Shown here piece by piece: positions 24,251 through 33,990 of a stretch of DNA of 64,000 nt. How positions within the stretch are numbered: position 1 is the stretch's first letter; each line of letters starts with the position of its first letter. The notes under the pieces are model-generated. The model had not been told where the DNA came from. It saw nothing but the letters and a program-made list of their open reading frames with translations, and did no database searches. Source of the DNA: Bimastos eiseni (lineage: Eukaryota; Annelida; Clitellata; Crassiclitellata; Lumbricidae). The stretch lies in the NCBI GenBank assembly GCA_959347315.1, contig OY365806.1, positions 38,281,439 through 38,345,438 on the forward strand, written 5' to 3'. Made by a program: the position numbers and the translations under genes.

Positions 24251-26512
24251 TACACCAACAGGTGCCAAAAACACACTCCTAGCTCGCTTTGCTACTGTAT
24301 AAAATGTTTCGACGATAGCCTGTATTCACAAGACCCCGTGTTTTTCACGGCTAAAAGCGAAGACGACGATGTTGCTCAGATATTCGTAGATACTCTTGCA
24401 AGGATTATAAGAGAAATATGTGATCGATTTAAATCTGAAAAGAGTATGATTTTCTCCGAGGAGGATGAGAAGCGATTTGAAGCGGCTGCCGACTCTCATA
24501 TCTGTGGAGGTGAGTTGGGAAACGATCGAGTAAGAGATCATTGTCATCTGACCGGTAAATTTAGAGGCGCTGCACATGATGAGCGTCATCTGAACTATAA
24601 AGTTCCAACGTTTATCCCGGTGGTCTTTCACAATATATCCGGGTACGATAGCCACCTATTTATACAGAATTTAAGAAGCGATAATATCGAGAATATCAAT
24701 TGCATTCCCATAAATGAAGAAAAGTACATATCGTTTAGCAGAGAGGTAATGGTCAATGAGTTCATTGATAAAGAAAAAAACAAAGAAATCATTGTAAAGC
24801 GTACATTACGATTTATCGATAGTTTTAGGTTCATGGCAGCAAGTCTCGACGGCCTATCGAGAAACCTAAGCAAAGATCAGTGTAAGAATCTAAGCGAGTT
24901 TTAAGGTGGTAATCAGCTCGATCGTTTACTGAGAAAAGGAGTTTATCCTTACGATCACGTTGATTCCGTTGGACGATTGAACGACACAGAACTACCACCA
25001 AAGTCGGCATTCTATTCAAAACTTAACGACTCGGACATTAGTGACAAAGATTACGAGCACGCATGAACGGTATGGAAAGAATTCGGATTCAAGACGTTAA
25101 GAGAATATCATGTTTTATACAACGTTTCGGATGTTCTCCTACTTGCCGACGTATTCGAGAAGTTTAGAAACGTTTGCAGCGAGCTCTACGGTCTTGATCC
25201 CGCTTGGTATTATATATCTCCAGGCTTTGCTTGGGACGCCTCTTTAAAGATGGCCGGTGTTAACTTGCAGTTGCTGAGCGATTACGACATGATTCTTATG
25301 ATAAAGAATAGGATTAGAGGAGGTATCAGCACCATTTCAAATCGTTACGTGAGAGCAGCAAACAGCAAGTACATGGGAGAAGCGTTCGACGGTAGTAAAC
25401 CATCATCGTTCGCAACCTACCTAGACGCGAACAACCTGTACGGATGGGCTATTGGAGATCGACGCCGTGTATATTAGAAGTCGATTGAGAATATCCCGAC
25501 AAGTTACACGATTCTCACAACGACTATCTTCTAGCTCCCGAGAGCGTTAAGCCTGAATCATCAACCGCTTCTAAACTCATTCCGAACTTGAACGATAAAG
25601 AAAAGTACGTAGTGCATAACGAATATTTTAAGCTTTATGAAAACTTGAGTTTGAAGGTAACTAAAATTCATCGAGGAATAAAATTCGAAGAAAGCGCTTG
25701 GCTGAAAACGTGTATCTACCTGAAAACCGAGTTGCAAACGAAACCCGCCAACGATTTTGAGAAAGATTTTTTCAAACTGATGAATAATAGCGGGTTTAGG
25801 ATGACTTGTGAATATATCCATAAACGTGAAGACATAAAGTTGGTTTGCAACGAGAAGAAAGCCATCAAACTAGCGGTGAAACCGAGTTATGATAGTCGAA
25901 CTATTTTCGACAAGAATCTAATCGCCATTCACATGAAAAGAACGAAACTTTTTTTACAACAAACCGATATATCTAGGGATGTGTTTCCTCGATTTGAGCA
26001 AAACGTTGATGTACGACTTTCACTACAGCTACATCAAGAAGAAATACGATCACAAAGCTAAACATCTTTTTACGGATACGGATTCGCTGGCTTACGAAAT
26101 CAAAACCGACGATTTTTACGCTGATATCGCAGAGGATGTTCGAAGTAGATTCGATACCAGCGAGTATCCATCTAGGAATCGAAACCGGAATCAACAAGAA
26201 AGTCATCGATATGTTTAAAGACGAAGCCGGTGGAAAACATATCGCAGAGTTTATCGGTTTGAGATCGAAGCTGTACTCGTACAGGATGGTTGAAGAGGAC
26301 CATAAGAAATGTAAATGGGTTAAGAAGAGCGTCGGCACGAGGACGATTACTCACGACGATTACAAGGACTGCCTCTTCACCAGTAGAGAACAATCGAAAA
26401 AAATGAACGTCATACGGTCGCGTCTACACCGAAGAAGTGAACAAAGTCTGCGGATGACGACAGGCCAGTAATCCAGGAAGATGGAACTAGCACATTTGCA
26501 TACGGTCATTAA
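24251..26512 (+). pseudogene. Copy B protein-primed DNA polymerase B (pPolB), truncated
   Basis: This piece starts inside the exonuclease domain. The endonuclease VII-like HNH insert is visible (CGGELGNDRVRDHCHLTGKF). FHNISGYDSHLFIQNLR is the exonuclease II motif. Polymerase motif A is FATYLDANNLYGWAIG (about 25420-25465). The motif B region contains LMNNSGFRMTCEYI (about 25777), where the usual FGK is altered. Motif C is FTDTDSLAYEI (about 26070). The C-terminal MFKDEAGGKHIAEFIGLRSK and KDCLF follow. Stops after LSEF (24902) and RRVY (25475) and several frameshifts kill it. In living relatives this enzyme copies the element from a terminal protein. Copy B keeps motifs A and C, which copy C lacks or has altered. 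Confidence 0.9.
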
Positions 26513-26550
26513 TCGATGCGCTCACAAAGAAAAGACCCGCTAAATGTAAA

Positions 26551-26988
26551 ATGAGTTTTAACAGTGATAGAATTATCGATGTCTGCGGTGTGACGCTACC
26601 AAAAATTCTCTTGTCGAACGTACATCTTATCGATGGTGCGAAGCGATTAAACAGTTATCATATTAGAGGCGTCTTCTTGCGGGAACAGGTACCAAAGAAA
26701 TCACCGAGAGAGAACGAGTGCGCTATCCTTAATCTAGACGAATCCAGTGGGAAAGGAACTCATTGGACGTCTCGGATGAAACGTGCCAATGACAAGATCT
26801 ATTTTGATAGCTACGGGTTAGGCCCTCCAAAGGAGTTGCTGCGGTATTTACAAAGGCCCGTGCTTTACAGCAGCGAACGAATACAGCCCCATGGCGAAGT
26901 GTTTTGCGGTCATTTGTGTTTGTACGTGTTAAAGCGTACGATGAACGATGATCGTCATTTTCAAGAAGTGTTAAACGATCTGTATTGA
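26551..26988 (+). CDS. Copy B adenovirus-type cysteine protease
   Basis: The open frame of 145 codons is uninterrupted. The triad of the adenain/Ulp1-like family is visible: His71 in GTHWTSRMK, Asp86 in IYFDSYGLGPP and Cys119 in FCGHLCLYVL. Gln112 is present near the oxyanion position. In adenoviruses this enzyme matures virion proteins, and Polintons carry the homologue. The start is 30 bases after the polymerase stop. An AATAAA at 26998-27003 lies just after the TGA. The family motif around His71 reads GTHWTCW in copy C, so SRM here may be a change. It is the only copy B gene that still looks whole. Confidence 0.88.
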   Translation: MSFNSDRIIDVCGVTLPKILLSNVHLIDGAKRLNSYHIRGVFLREQVPKKSPRENECAILNLDESSGKGTHWTSRMKRANDKIYFDSYGLGPPKELLRYLQRPVLYSSERIQPHGEVFCGHLCLYVLKRTMNDDRHFQEVLNDLY

Positions 26989-26999
26989 GTTTTTATAAA

Positions 27000-27890
27000 T
27001 AAATATGATCGTGTGTTAAATCCGACGATGATATATCTTGGTTTGTCAGGAGCCGTCTTACTGCCTAGAAGCCAATTGTACGTGGTCGTTTGAGTAAGCG
27101 ATATGGTTTCGCATTGACGGGCGCGATAAGCTAAGGACACCGTCGATTTTGCTTCGATCCTTTTATACAGCGGCATTCTTTCCATATCCGACGAAGTCAC
27201 GTGCGGCATAAACTACGAGATTCTATCGATGTTCACTTTTCCGGCATCTACTCCGTTAGCCCTATATATATAGCATCGTCATCGGATTTGCGAACTAGCG
27301 TTAATGTCTGTCTCATATCATAGATGACCTTATCGTAATCTTCGCAGAATCCGTAAATGTTCTTAAGAGGCACGACGAAACTGAACGTGCCTTTAGCAGT
27401 CGGTTTCCTAATGAGATACGCTTGTCTGATTGCAAATCTCGAATTATCCGCAATTGGGTCAAGTCGCCGTGGTATCTTTTGTTCACAGTTCTTTAAGAGC
27501 TTGCGCAAGAGCAAAGTCGTTGAGATATTTCAATAATCCCTACATCGTCGTGGCTTGGCCCAGTTGATAAACCGATTCGGTGTCTTGACTCGATAGGGCC
27601 ACTCGATATCTGGTTGAACAAGTGCATGAGTCCGTTGTTGGTGATGGCGACGGCGTCGGCATTGGCGTACGCGGTACCGTTAGCTTTCGTGAACCTACCT
27701 TCGAATAACAGGTACGACTCGGATGGATGGCTAAAAAGATCTTTCAGTTTGATGTTTATACGAATCTCGCCGGAGCTGTTTAGATTCGTTCTCGCTGCCG
27801 GCTAGTACTCGTGTCATTCGTATCTCTCGATTCTCTCATCGGTTAAGGGAACGTCAGTAAATCTTCGAATATCCGATTACATCTTTTAAT
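27000..27890 (-). pseudogene. Copy B major capsid protein candidate (double jelly-roll type), truncated
   Basis: The minus strand carries SRFAIRQAYLIRKPT, KGTFSFVVPLKNIYGFCEDYD, TLTLVRKSDDDAI, then MPHVTSSDMERMPLYKRIEA and YRARQCETISLTQ. This is the conserved core of the large capsid-type protein beside pPolB in many cnidarian and other invertebrate Mavericks. The N-terminal third (27530-27890) is spread over shifted frames. The C-terminal part is missing: sequence runs from the IIVG region straight into the 3' end of the protease at about 27022. That junction corresponds to roughly 880 bases present in copy C. The assignment as capsid rests on family knowledge, not on structure seen here. 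Confidence 0.72.
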
Positions 27891-28061
27891 AAGATAGTAT
27901 ATTATTTAAACAATTTTCATCCCAGCCCCATTTAAGCGTCTAACGAGATCTTGGATAGCTATTGTGTTCGACTTTCGGTTTGGTATTCCGGAACCGTAAC
28001 CGGCCAGTAGAATATTTATGAGTGTACCTTTGTTGTTGTTGTTGATGCTTTCCTCACCGAT

Positions 28062-28373
28062 TTAACGCGCTAAGGTTTCCACGCTCTGTTGGGTAAGCGG
28101 TGGCCGTACCGCCTGTAGTTTAGCCACGGCTTTCTCCGCCAATCGCTTTCCGACATCGATGTCTACAATCTTACCGACGTCGATCGCGGTCGACGCTGCC
28201 TGTTTCACGATCTCTTTCGCGGCATCTTTTCCAGCGTTTAACGCGGACGATGCGGTCCGTTTACCCGCATCAGATGCGAACATTCTTTTAAAATATCCGG
28301 TTATCGTGTCGAATATTCCCGAACAGCCGATTTCGTATTGTTTCTTAAGCATCCCTTTGGTAACTTTAAGCAT
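28062..28373 (-). CDS. Copy B small Ala/Lys-rich virion-type protein
   Basis: The 103-codon frame is open. The sequence KQYEIGCSGIFDTITGYFKR is an amphipathic N-terminal stretch. Ala/Lys-rich helices with repeated AGKDAAKE and VGKR motifs follow. Copy C has the equivalent at 49837-50166. Size, position between the capsid and the next small gene, and composition recall small core or membrane-acting virion proteins (adenovirus pVI or pX are comparisons only). The function is not known. Confidence 0.6.
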   Translation of the reverse strand: MLKVTKGMLKKQYEIGCSGIFDTITGYFKRMFASDAGKRTASSALNAGKDAAKEIVKQAASTAIDVGKIVDIDVGKRLAEKAVAKLQAVRPPLTQQSVETLAR

Positions 28374-28383
28374 TTTTTTATAA

Positions 28384-28700
28384 TCGCATCAGAATGTTTT
28401 TATATCCGTCTTTATCGATATAGCTCTGACGTAGCATTTCGTCGCATATACCGACATCTCGTTTCTTAATCCCGTGTTTTCCGCTCGCAGCTAGCCATTC
28501 GCAGACCAAGCATATCCATCAATGCATTAGGATCTTGTGGGAGAACGACGAATCCTTTGCCAGTCGCGATGATGTTTGTCTTCGCATCCCATATCGGTTT
28601 ACTGATATTTCTATAATTTCTGCTCTTGGACGATTTATGTCTGTTCGGATTATCCGGTTGTCTGATGGCGTTCGTCAATTCAAAAATATCCTCGTACTCT
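28384..28700 (-). pseudogene. Copy B conserved Maverick gene (GTPGLWEL family), C-terminal remnant
   Basis: The frame reads RQPDNPNRHKSSKSRNYRNI, KPIWDAKTNIIATGKGFVVL and LPQDPNALMDMLGLRMAS. It matches the C-terminal half of the gene at 50161-51062 in copy C. The N-terminal half is gone: at about 28700 the sequence jumps into the near-identical 1.48 kb block. The role is unknown. The family recurs beside pPolB genes in invertebrate genomes. Confidence 0.65.
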
Positions 28701-29058
28701 TCGACGCGTCAAATGTCTCGAGTTCACGTTGCATTAACGAATATTCCTCGTTCGAGATACTTCCGTCTTCTAAAGCATTCGAAACGAGCCCACCGATCAT
28801 ATTGAGGTTTGTCTCCCCTGACGTCTCGATCCTTTCGTGTTTCGTTAATTTTGGCTTTAGTTTTTGATTGATTAGACCACCTACAACACCCATCGTGCCA
28901 GCTACTGAAGCCGCTACTCCCGCAGCCATCGCAAGCGGTTCTGCAATCCCAGTACCTAGCAAACTGACCCCTGTCATAGCGAGCGCTGTCGTAGATATTG
29001 TTAGGCAGTTTTTCAACGCGTTGATTATCTTCACACTTCTACGGTACTTTTTACTCAA
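28675..29058 (-). CDS. Copy B small membrane-type Maverick protein (SKKYRRSVKI family)
   Basis: The 127-codon frame starts SKKYRRSVKIINALKNCL. Two hydrophobic segments follow (about residues 20-40 and 40-65, rich in Ala/Gly/Val). A charged C-terminal domain comes next (KHERIETSGE, LEDGSISNEEYSLMQRELE). The arrangement suggests a small membrane-associated virion protein. Relatives sit in Mavericks of cnidarians and other invertebrates. The real protein probably begins further upstream, where LSKK is preceded by another open stretch with frameshifts. Copy C has the same gene at 51234-51608, differing in only a few residues except at the C-terminus, where the two copies diverge after ELETFDA. 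Confidence 0.65.
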   Translation of the reverse strand: MSKKYRRSVKIINALKNCLTISTTALAMTGVSLLGTGIAEPLAMAAGVAASVAGTMGVVGGLINQKLKPKLTKHERIETSGETNLNMIGGLVSNALEDGSISNEEYSLMQRELETFDASKSTRIFLN

Positions 29059-29395
29059 CGCTGCTCTTTTATTGAGTTCTCGAGCTATCTCTTCTGAAAT
29101 TTCAGTGATTTTTTAAAGTCGTTACTCGGGCGCATGTCCATCGACTTCATCTGTCGTAAAGCATGGTTTCTCGCGTTTTACTCTTTCCATCTTTTCTTTT
29201 AATTAGTTAACGAATATCTTATCTTCACACCTCTACGGTATTTTTTACTCACCGCCGCTCTTTTATCGAGTTCTCTAGTTATCTCTTCTGCAATTTCGGT
29301 GATTTTTTAAAGTCGTTACTCGGGCGCATGTCCATCGACTTCGTCTGTCGCGTTTTACTCTTTCCATCTTTTCTTTTAATTTAGTCGATACATTA
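29028..29395. repeat. About 185-bp diverged tandem duplication inside copy B
   Basis: ATCTTCACACTTCTACGGTA through CATCTTTTCTTTTAATT occurs at about 29028-29203 and again at about 29219-29385, with roughly 10 percent differences and one 15-base gap. Copy C has the same duplication at 51578-51935, so it predates the exchange or was carried by it. Confidence 0.85.
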
Positions 29396-29399
29396 TCTT

Positions 29400-29800
29400 A
29401 AGTATCAATCGAAGTAATAAACGAGTTATTTTACGTAGCAAAATGGGCCTCCTTCGATTATGGTAACTACGGAATCTGAGTTGTTTTGAATCGCAATCGT
29501 GAAATCGTCAACGGTTTCAGCATACGTTCCGTCATGAATGATGCATCCGACTGCTTTGATATTCTGTCTCAATGAAACCAGGTTCACTCCTCTAGCCATT
29601 CGCACTCCTATTCCTAGCGCTAACGTGATCGTCTCTCAAGGCTGAATCGTAATTCACTTTGAGCAAATATCTCCTATCTTTGTCCTCCGTGCAGTCTTGT
29701 GTACCACTTGTGTTTTCGGTCTCCAATCCGGCTGAGTTCTAAACGAACTCGGACGAGCGGGTTTTGTATACCCCATTTTGTGTATTGGTCATGACATTTT
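29400..29800 (-). pseudogene. Copy B small gene, possibly dUTPase-fold
   Basis: On the minus strand MGYTKPARPSSFRTQPDWRP leads through stops to ETITLALGIGVRMARGVNLV, IKAVGCIIHDGTYAETVDDF and AIQNNSDSVVTIIEGGPFCYV. The spacing of the I..GCI.HDG, I.NNSD and I..G motifs recalls the end of the dUTPase beta-barrel, but key catalytic motifs are not visible. The fold is therefore only a suggestion. Copy C has the same decayed gene at about 51950-52350. Confidence 0.4.
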
Positions 29801-29819
29801 ATCGATAGGAAATTTGATT

Positions 29820-30186
29820 TTATAGCAACCACCCGAGAATTGGAATGTTTTGGAACGGCGAATGAAGACCGAGGATAAGTCCTCTTACTAGATTTGCGAA
29901 CACAGGACCATTACGGATATAGATTCCTTGTCCTGCGTTCTCTAATCCTTTTTCCATCCACGGTTTCATGTAAGGGCCCTCGGCGTGACGTACAATCTTT
30001 ATGTTGTCACCTCCTCTTTTGATGTATTTAGTTCAACCGCCCGAACCGCTTATTTCGTCTATAACTTTCGACTCAGTCGATGCGCCTATACCGGTTAAAG
30101 CTCCCGTCTCCAATTTAGGTAATACGCTCAATAGAAGGAATCTACCTGCAGTTGCTAGAAAGACTAGTATGGAGCCGATAAGATCA
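29820..30186 (-). pseudogene. Copy B small tail/core-type Maverick protein, cut by LINE insertion
   Basis: The minus strand carries a hydrophobic helix region (LAFLATAGRFLLLSVLPKLE then GALTGIGASTESKVI), GQGIYIRNGPVF and a C-terminal HSPFQNIPILGWLL before the TAA at 29820-29822. One TGA sits in the middle. The conserved end and GALTG block place it with a small protein that is next to pPolB in many Mavericks. The N-terminal part (present in copy C at 52740-52978) is replaced by a LINE fragment from about 30184. Confidence 0.65.
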
Positions 30187-30475
30187 TTGTAAGGTAGGAG
30201 ACGTAGGGTGACCGGGAGCCAATTCCAGGTGGATGGACCAACCACTGAGAAAGCTCGACGCAGCATTAGCGACGAGCTGGTCCCAGACACAATAAGGTCG
30301 CCTTCAGCAGAAGAACTCAGAGCTCCACGCGAAAGAAGTTGAGACACCTGACGACACAGTTCAGTCAAGTAGGATGGCGCACAACCAGAGAGACACCGCC
30401 AAACTAGTGTCGCAATGCGAAAAGTAATGCGCTGTTGAACCGCTAGCCAGTGAAAGACATCGAGCATATAAGATG
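30184..30475 (-). mobile_element. LINE 3' fragment inserted in copy B
   Basis: The minus strand encodes FHWLAVQQRITFRIATLVWR, YLTELCRQ and SVVGPSTWNWLPVTLRLLP, the C-terminal end of a CR1/L2-like reverse transcriptase. It is fused in frame to the small Maverick gene on one side and follows the minor-capsid candidate on the other, making an accidental 386-codon open frame (30033-31193). Confidence 0.85.
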
Positions 30476-30486
30476 AAACCGGTAAA

Positions 30487-31272
30487 AATTTAGGTATAAA
30501 TGAGATATTTGCTCTCACGCTTCTCTGATATGGAACCTTTTTGATCGGTAAGCGTCGTTTCCATTGACGAAATCGTAGACATTGTGTCGGGGACTCGGGG
30601 AGGTATATCAAATTTTTCGGTGCTTCGACGACCTTGTACCCGGGTCCTGCGTTCGGAAAAAAGGAATAAATAACTTTTTCAGTGGTTCCTTTCGTATACG
30701 ATGCTCCGATTTTATCACTCGTTATCTTTAAACTCGTAATACTCATTATATCGACCAAGTACTCTGATTCGTTGTAAGCCGACGTGTGTCTTTGGCCATT
30801 GAACCCGAGAATCGTTCTGATATAGTTCGGAGTCGTAAAATTAACCACGTAATTCTCAGCTAAGTTCAAAACAGTCTTCAGCGTATTGTTGTTGGCTTCC
30901 AACCCGATAGTGTGACTATCGCTTTGAATGTCGTAAAGTCCATCCTTCTTCATGACTCCCTGCACATATTCCTTTATATCCGTAATTTCGTAGCAGCCTT
31001 CTGGAACGTCCAAATTAAACCACGTCTCTCCACCATCCGGATAATATCTTAAGTTGTTGTTCGTCGCGTCGATATTTGGCCAAGAGTAGTACCTTTCGAG
31101 ATTTATTAGAGTCATTTCATACTTTTTGTTTTTGTTGAGCTTGATCAACGGATTGAACCTAGTCCTTATTCGCGTACTTTTTTCACTCAACAAAATATAA
31201 ACGACGACTTTGGCTTCGTGTTACGAGCCGTCCTTTCGTGATGTCAGCGATCTTTTGAAGAAGAAATTCCAT
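30487..31272 (-). pseudogene. Copy B minor-capsid (penton-like) candidate
   Basis: From the ATG at 31272 (MEFLLQK) the frame has one TGA near 31187 and then continues for about 230 codons. YSWPNIDATNNNLRYYPDGG is followed by WFNLDVPEGCYEITDIKEYV, IRTILGFNGQRHTSAYNESE and VIYSFFPNAGPGYKVVEAP. NLIYLPE ends this core region. The beta-rich, about 250-residue protein is a recurrent neighbour of the capsid gene in invertebrate Mavericks; penton-like is the usual reading but is not proven here. The end is altered near the LINE junction. Confidence 0.65.
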
Positions 31273-31301
31273 TGCTTTTATTATACTCTATTTATAATCA
31301 T

Positions 31302-32080
31302 TTATGAGAGAATGTAAAATTCATTTGAACCGCATCTAAACTTTCCCTTGTTCTCTTTACTCGTGTGATCAATCACTAAAAATCCATGAGGTAGCTGCCA
31401 CGCTGTCTCGCATAGTTTTTAAAACTCCTTCTTAGGCATGTCCATACTCACGTGATCGTTGTAGATGTGATTAGTATTTTTCAGGTTTTGAGGAAACAAA
31501 CCGATAATGTTTGCATTCTCTCTGATCGTCTGTCTAGGCAGTTTGAAATAGTTCTGTGCGAGGTAAAAGCAATCCACGTTACCATGCATTCCTCGAATGT
31601 AGTAAATCTCGCATTTGTTCTGTTTTTCTAACTGTAAATCGTCGAAAAATCAACAGGATCTTCTTTTCGCAATTCAATTCTCTCGGGTTTAGCACGTCTT
31701 CTGACGATTCGAGGAACTTGCAATCCATATCGGACTGTTTTTCTAAATGTTTAGCCATTTCCTCAACGACAAATGTAGGAGATACGTTGAGTCTCATAGT
31801 CTGATATTGACAACCGAATAATCGGATGATTGATTCTTTTGTTATTTTTTTATTCGAATGCTTTCTCAAGAATTTTATACTCTGTATAAAAGGGAGATCT
31901 TCCGAATTCTTGTAGGTTATCGTAGTCTAACCATTCGGGTCTAAGAAGTAAATTACGCAGCAGAGTCGTCTTACCGCATACAGATTTTCTTACGATCAGT
32001 CCTCTTATACTTCTCGGAAACAGAGGATTATTGAATCTTTACAATAGCGAATCGTTCCACGATAAATCTTTCGCTTTCAT
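31302..32080 (-). pseudogene. Copy B A32-like packaging ATPase
   Basis: From the ATG at 32080 (MKAKDLSWNDSLL) a TAA intervenes, then the Walker A region reads RKSVCGKTTLLRNLLL with the catalytic Lys kept. IRLFGCQYQTMRLNVSP and a Walker B region (KKILLIF, followed by a frameshift) follow. Further on, RENANIIGLFPQNLKN holds the Gln-containing sensor region. Family members (FtsK-HerA type) pump DNA into the capsid. The gene ends at 31302 and directly follows the minor-capsid gene upstream. Copy C has the opposite damage: better Walker B, but Lys replaced in Walker A. Confidence 0.8.
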
Positions 32081-32121
32081 CGTTGTCGTATTAAATATAA
32101 ATAACATTGTATTAAAAAAAA

Positions 32122-33563
32122 ATGTTCTGCGTTAAATGTAAGACACAAACCGAAACTAAAAATATCCAGTACGTCTTTTGGAAAAATGGGCGTCTTATGC
32201 TCAGAGGCACGTGCGCCGTGTGTGGAACAACAAAGACGCAATTCGTGAAAGCTTCAGACGCTGGTGATCTAGTTTGGTCTCTAAACTCGTTCGCTCGTAA
32301 TATAAAATTACCCTGGGCTAAATATTTCGGTGAGATGCACCTTCCCGGTCACTCGTTTACGGGACCCGGAACTAGATTAGATTAGAGACGGAATCCCGAC
32401 GGGACTCCGAAAGATTGGTTGAAGCCAGTTGATAGATTCGATAACGCCGCTTATCGCCATGATTTAGCCTACGATCGGTATTCCGACACAGCGTCTATTA
32501 ATGTCACCGATAAAGCGATGATAAACGAATTAAACAACATTCATAACCCTAGCGTACGAGAACTAATCGAGCGTACTATAGTCAAACCTCTCCTGGCTAC
32601 CAAATCGAGTCTAGGGTTAGGAGTTTCCGATTTAAAAAACTTCAAAATTACGAGAAAAAAGTGTCCATTGAAATGGACCGATCAACTCGCCGAAGAATTA
32701 CACAAGCCCGTTGTAAGGAGTCTTAGGAAAAGAAAAGTGTACGTTTGAGGCATCAACCAAATCTGGGCGGCGGATTTAGTCGACATGCAGTCTTTCGCCG
32801 AAGATAACGATGGCGTTAAATACCTGTTGACCGTCATAGACGTATTTTCCAAATACGGTTGGATCGTTCCGATAAAGAGTAGAATATCTACGACTGAATG
32901 GTTCGCTAAGATACTCGAGAGCAGCGGAAGGAAGCTGGGTAAACTTAGGGTAGATAAAGATAAAGAATTTTAAAAAAAGACTTTATAAAGCTGGTCGAAT
33001 TGTATTTGACAGAGAACGAAGAAAAATCGTGCGTCGTAAAACGATGGAATCGAACGATGAGAGATGAGATGTTTAAATACTTTTCGGCTAATTCGACAAG
33101 AAGATAGATTGACGTGTTAGATGTAGTGGTTAATAGTTATAACGAAACAAGACATGCTTCCATTAAAATGACGCCCGCTAAAGAGAGCATGAAAGAAAAG
33201 GAAAAGACTGTATGGATGAATTTATACGGCATAGAAGCTTCTGAACCCATTAAACCTAAATTATCGATCGGTGGTAAGGTTAGAATAACGAAGAAAAGGA
33301 CGACCTTTGAAAAGGGGTATACACCTAAATGGACTGAAGAAGTCTTTACAATTACTAAAATTCAATACACGGATCCTCCAACTTATAAGATTGCTGATTA
33401 CAACGGTGAAGAAATACAGGGCTCGTTCTAAAAACAGGAGCTTCAAAAGACTTCGCAAGAAATATTTAGAGTCGAAAAGATAATGAGGAAACGCGGAAAC
33501 AAGTGGGTGGTTAAGTGGCTCGGTTACGCGGATTCGCTTAATTCCTGGGTGAGATAACGAGGA
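32122..33563 (+). pseudogene. Copy B zinc ribbon / PLA2-like / integrase / chromodomain fusion
   Basis: One reading direction joins four parts. A zinc ribbon comes first (FCVKC...CAVCG, residues 2-35). A parvovirus-type phospholipase A2-like motif follows: HSFTGPGTRLD as the calcium loop, NPDGTPKDW, and the catalytic AYRHDLAYDRY. DDE integrase follows with WAADLVDMQ and LLTVIDVFSKYGWIVP. The third acidic residue is changed to Lys in VVKRWNRTM. Last is a C-terminal chromodomain (EIFRVEKIMRKRG, KWLGYADSLNSW). TAG near 32383 and TGA near 32746 lie in the same frame as the flanking coding parts. Copy C has GGA at the second position, so the parts were one protein in the ancestor. It starts 42 bases from the divergent ATPase gene, so the gap must hold a two-way promoter. 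Confidence 0.82.
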
Positions 33564-33564
33564 C

Positions 33565-33990
33565 TTGATGTTAGTGTGATAACTCATGCACGCGTGATGA
33601 TTAGTAAACATCGAAATCATAGGAAAAAACACGCCGTTTACGTCTCCACGTACGCCCTTGGTCCGTGTGTGTGCACGGTCACGCTTGGTCGGTCCGCGCG
33701 ACCGCGTCATCGATACCACGAGAAAGCACCCGTCATTAACGCCTCGATCTATAAATACGCTCATGACGCGACGCTTGGTAGCTCACGCTTGGGCTGATGT
33801 AAGCACGCTGTGACGTCATAGATCATCGCGACAAGAAGATCACGTGACAGAATGTACATTGATGATTGGCTGTAGTCTCAGAAGGTCACGTGACAAGAAG
33901 CTCGTCTCTGATTAGGTGTCCAAGAAGGTCACGTGACAGAATGTGCGTCGCTGATTGGTTTTAGCCCAGAATATCCACTTTTCCTCTACT
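33565..33990. repeat. Copy B subterminal region and right terminal repeat
   Basis: CACGTGAC cores occur near 33841-33848, 33885-33894 and 33928-33937, each alternating with ATTGG (CCAAT) boxes. From about 33928 the sequence matches the right terminal repeat of copy C and ends CTCTACT at 33990. The expected left partner is lost, so no target duplication can be checked. Confidence 0.8.

Larger units (their letters stand above)
28704..30181. repeat. 1478-bp block almost identical between copies B and C
   Basis: This block aligns to 51254-52731 with no net gap (both 1478 bases), and I count only about a dozen base differences by eye. The sequences on either side, where homologous, differ far more often (many changes per 60-base line in the protease and integrase). 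The left edge coincides with the break in the GTPGLWEL gene and the right edge with the LINE insertion. Confidence 0.88.
24251..33990. mobile_element. Maverick/Polinton copy B (left-truncated)
   Basis: The genes align in order and strand with copy C: polymerase and protease on plus; capsid-type genes and ATPase on minus; zinc-ribbon/PLA2/integrase on plus. The right end (CACGTGAC, CTGATTGGTTTTAGCCC, CTCTACT to 33990) matches the right terminal repeat of copy C. The left terminal repeat and first third of the polymerase are missing. Relative to copy C it has also lost the fibre gene with the capsid C-terminus (junction near 27022) and half of a small gene (junction near 28700). It has gained a LINE fragment at about 30184-30475. 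It lies in the intron between the exons at 39855 and 9611. Confidence 0.92.

Noticed and set aside
30033..31193. A 386-codon open frame as one novel gene
   Set aside because: It is a chance fusion of three unrelated pieces: minor-capsid candidate, LINE reverse-transcriptase end and small Maverick gene.
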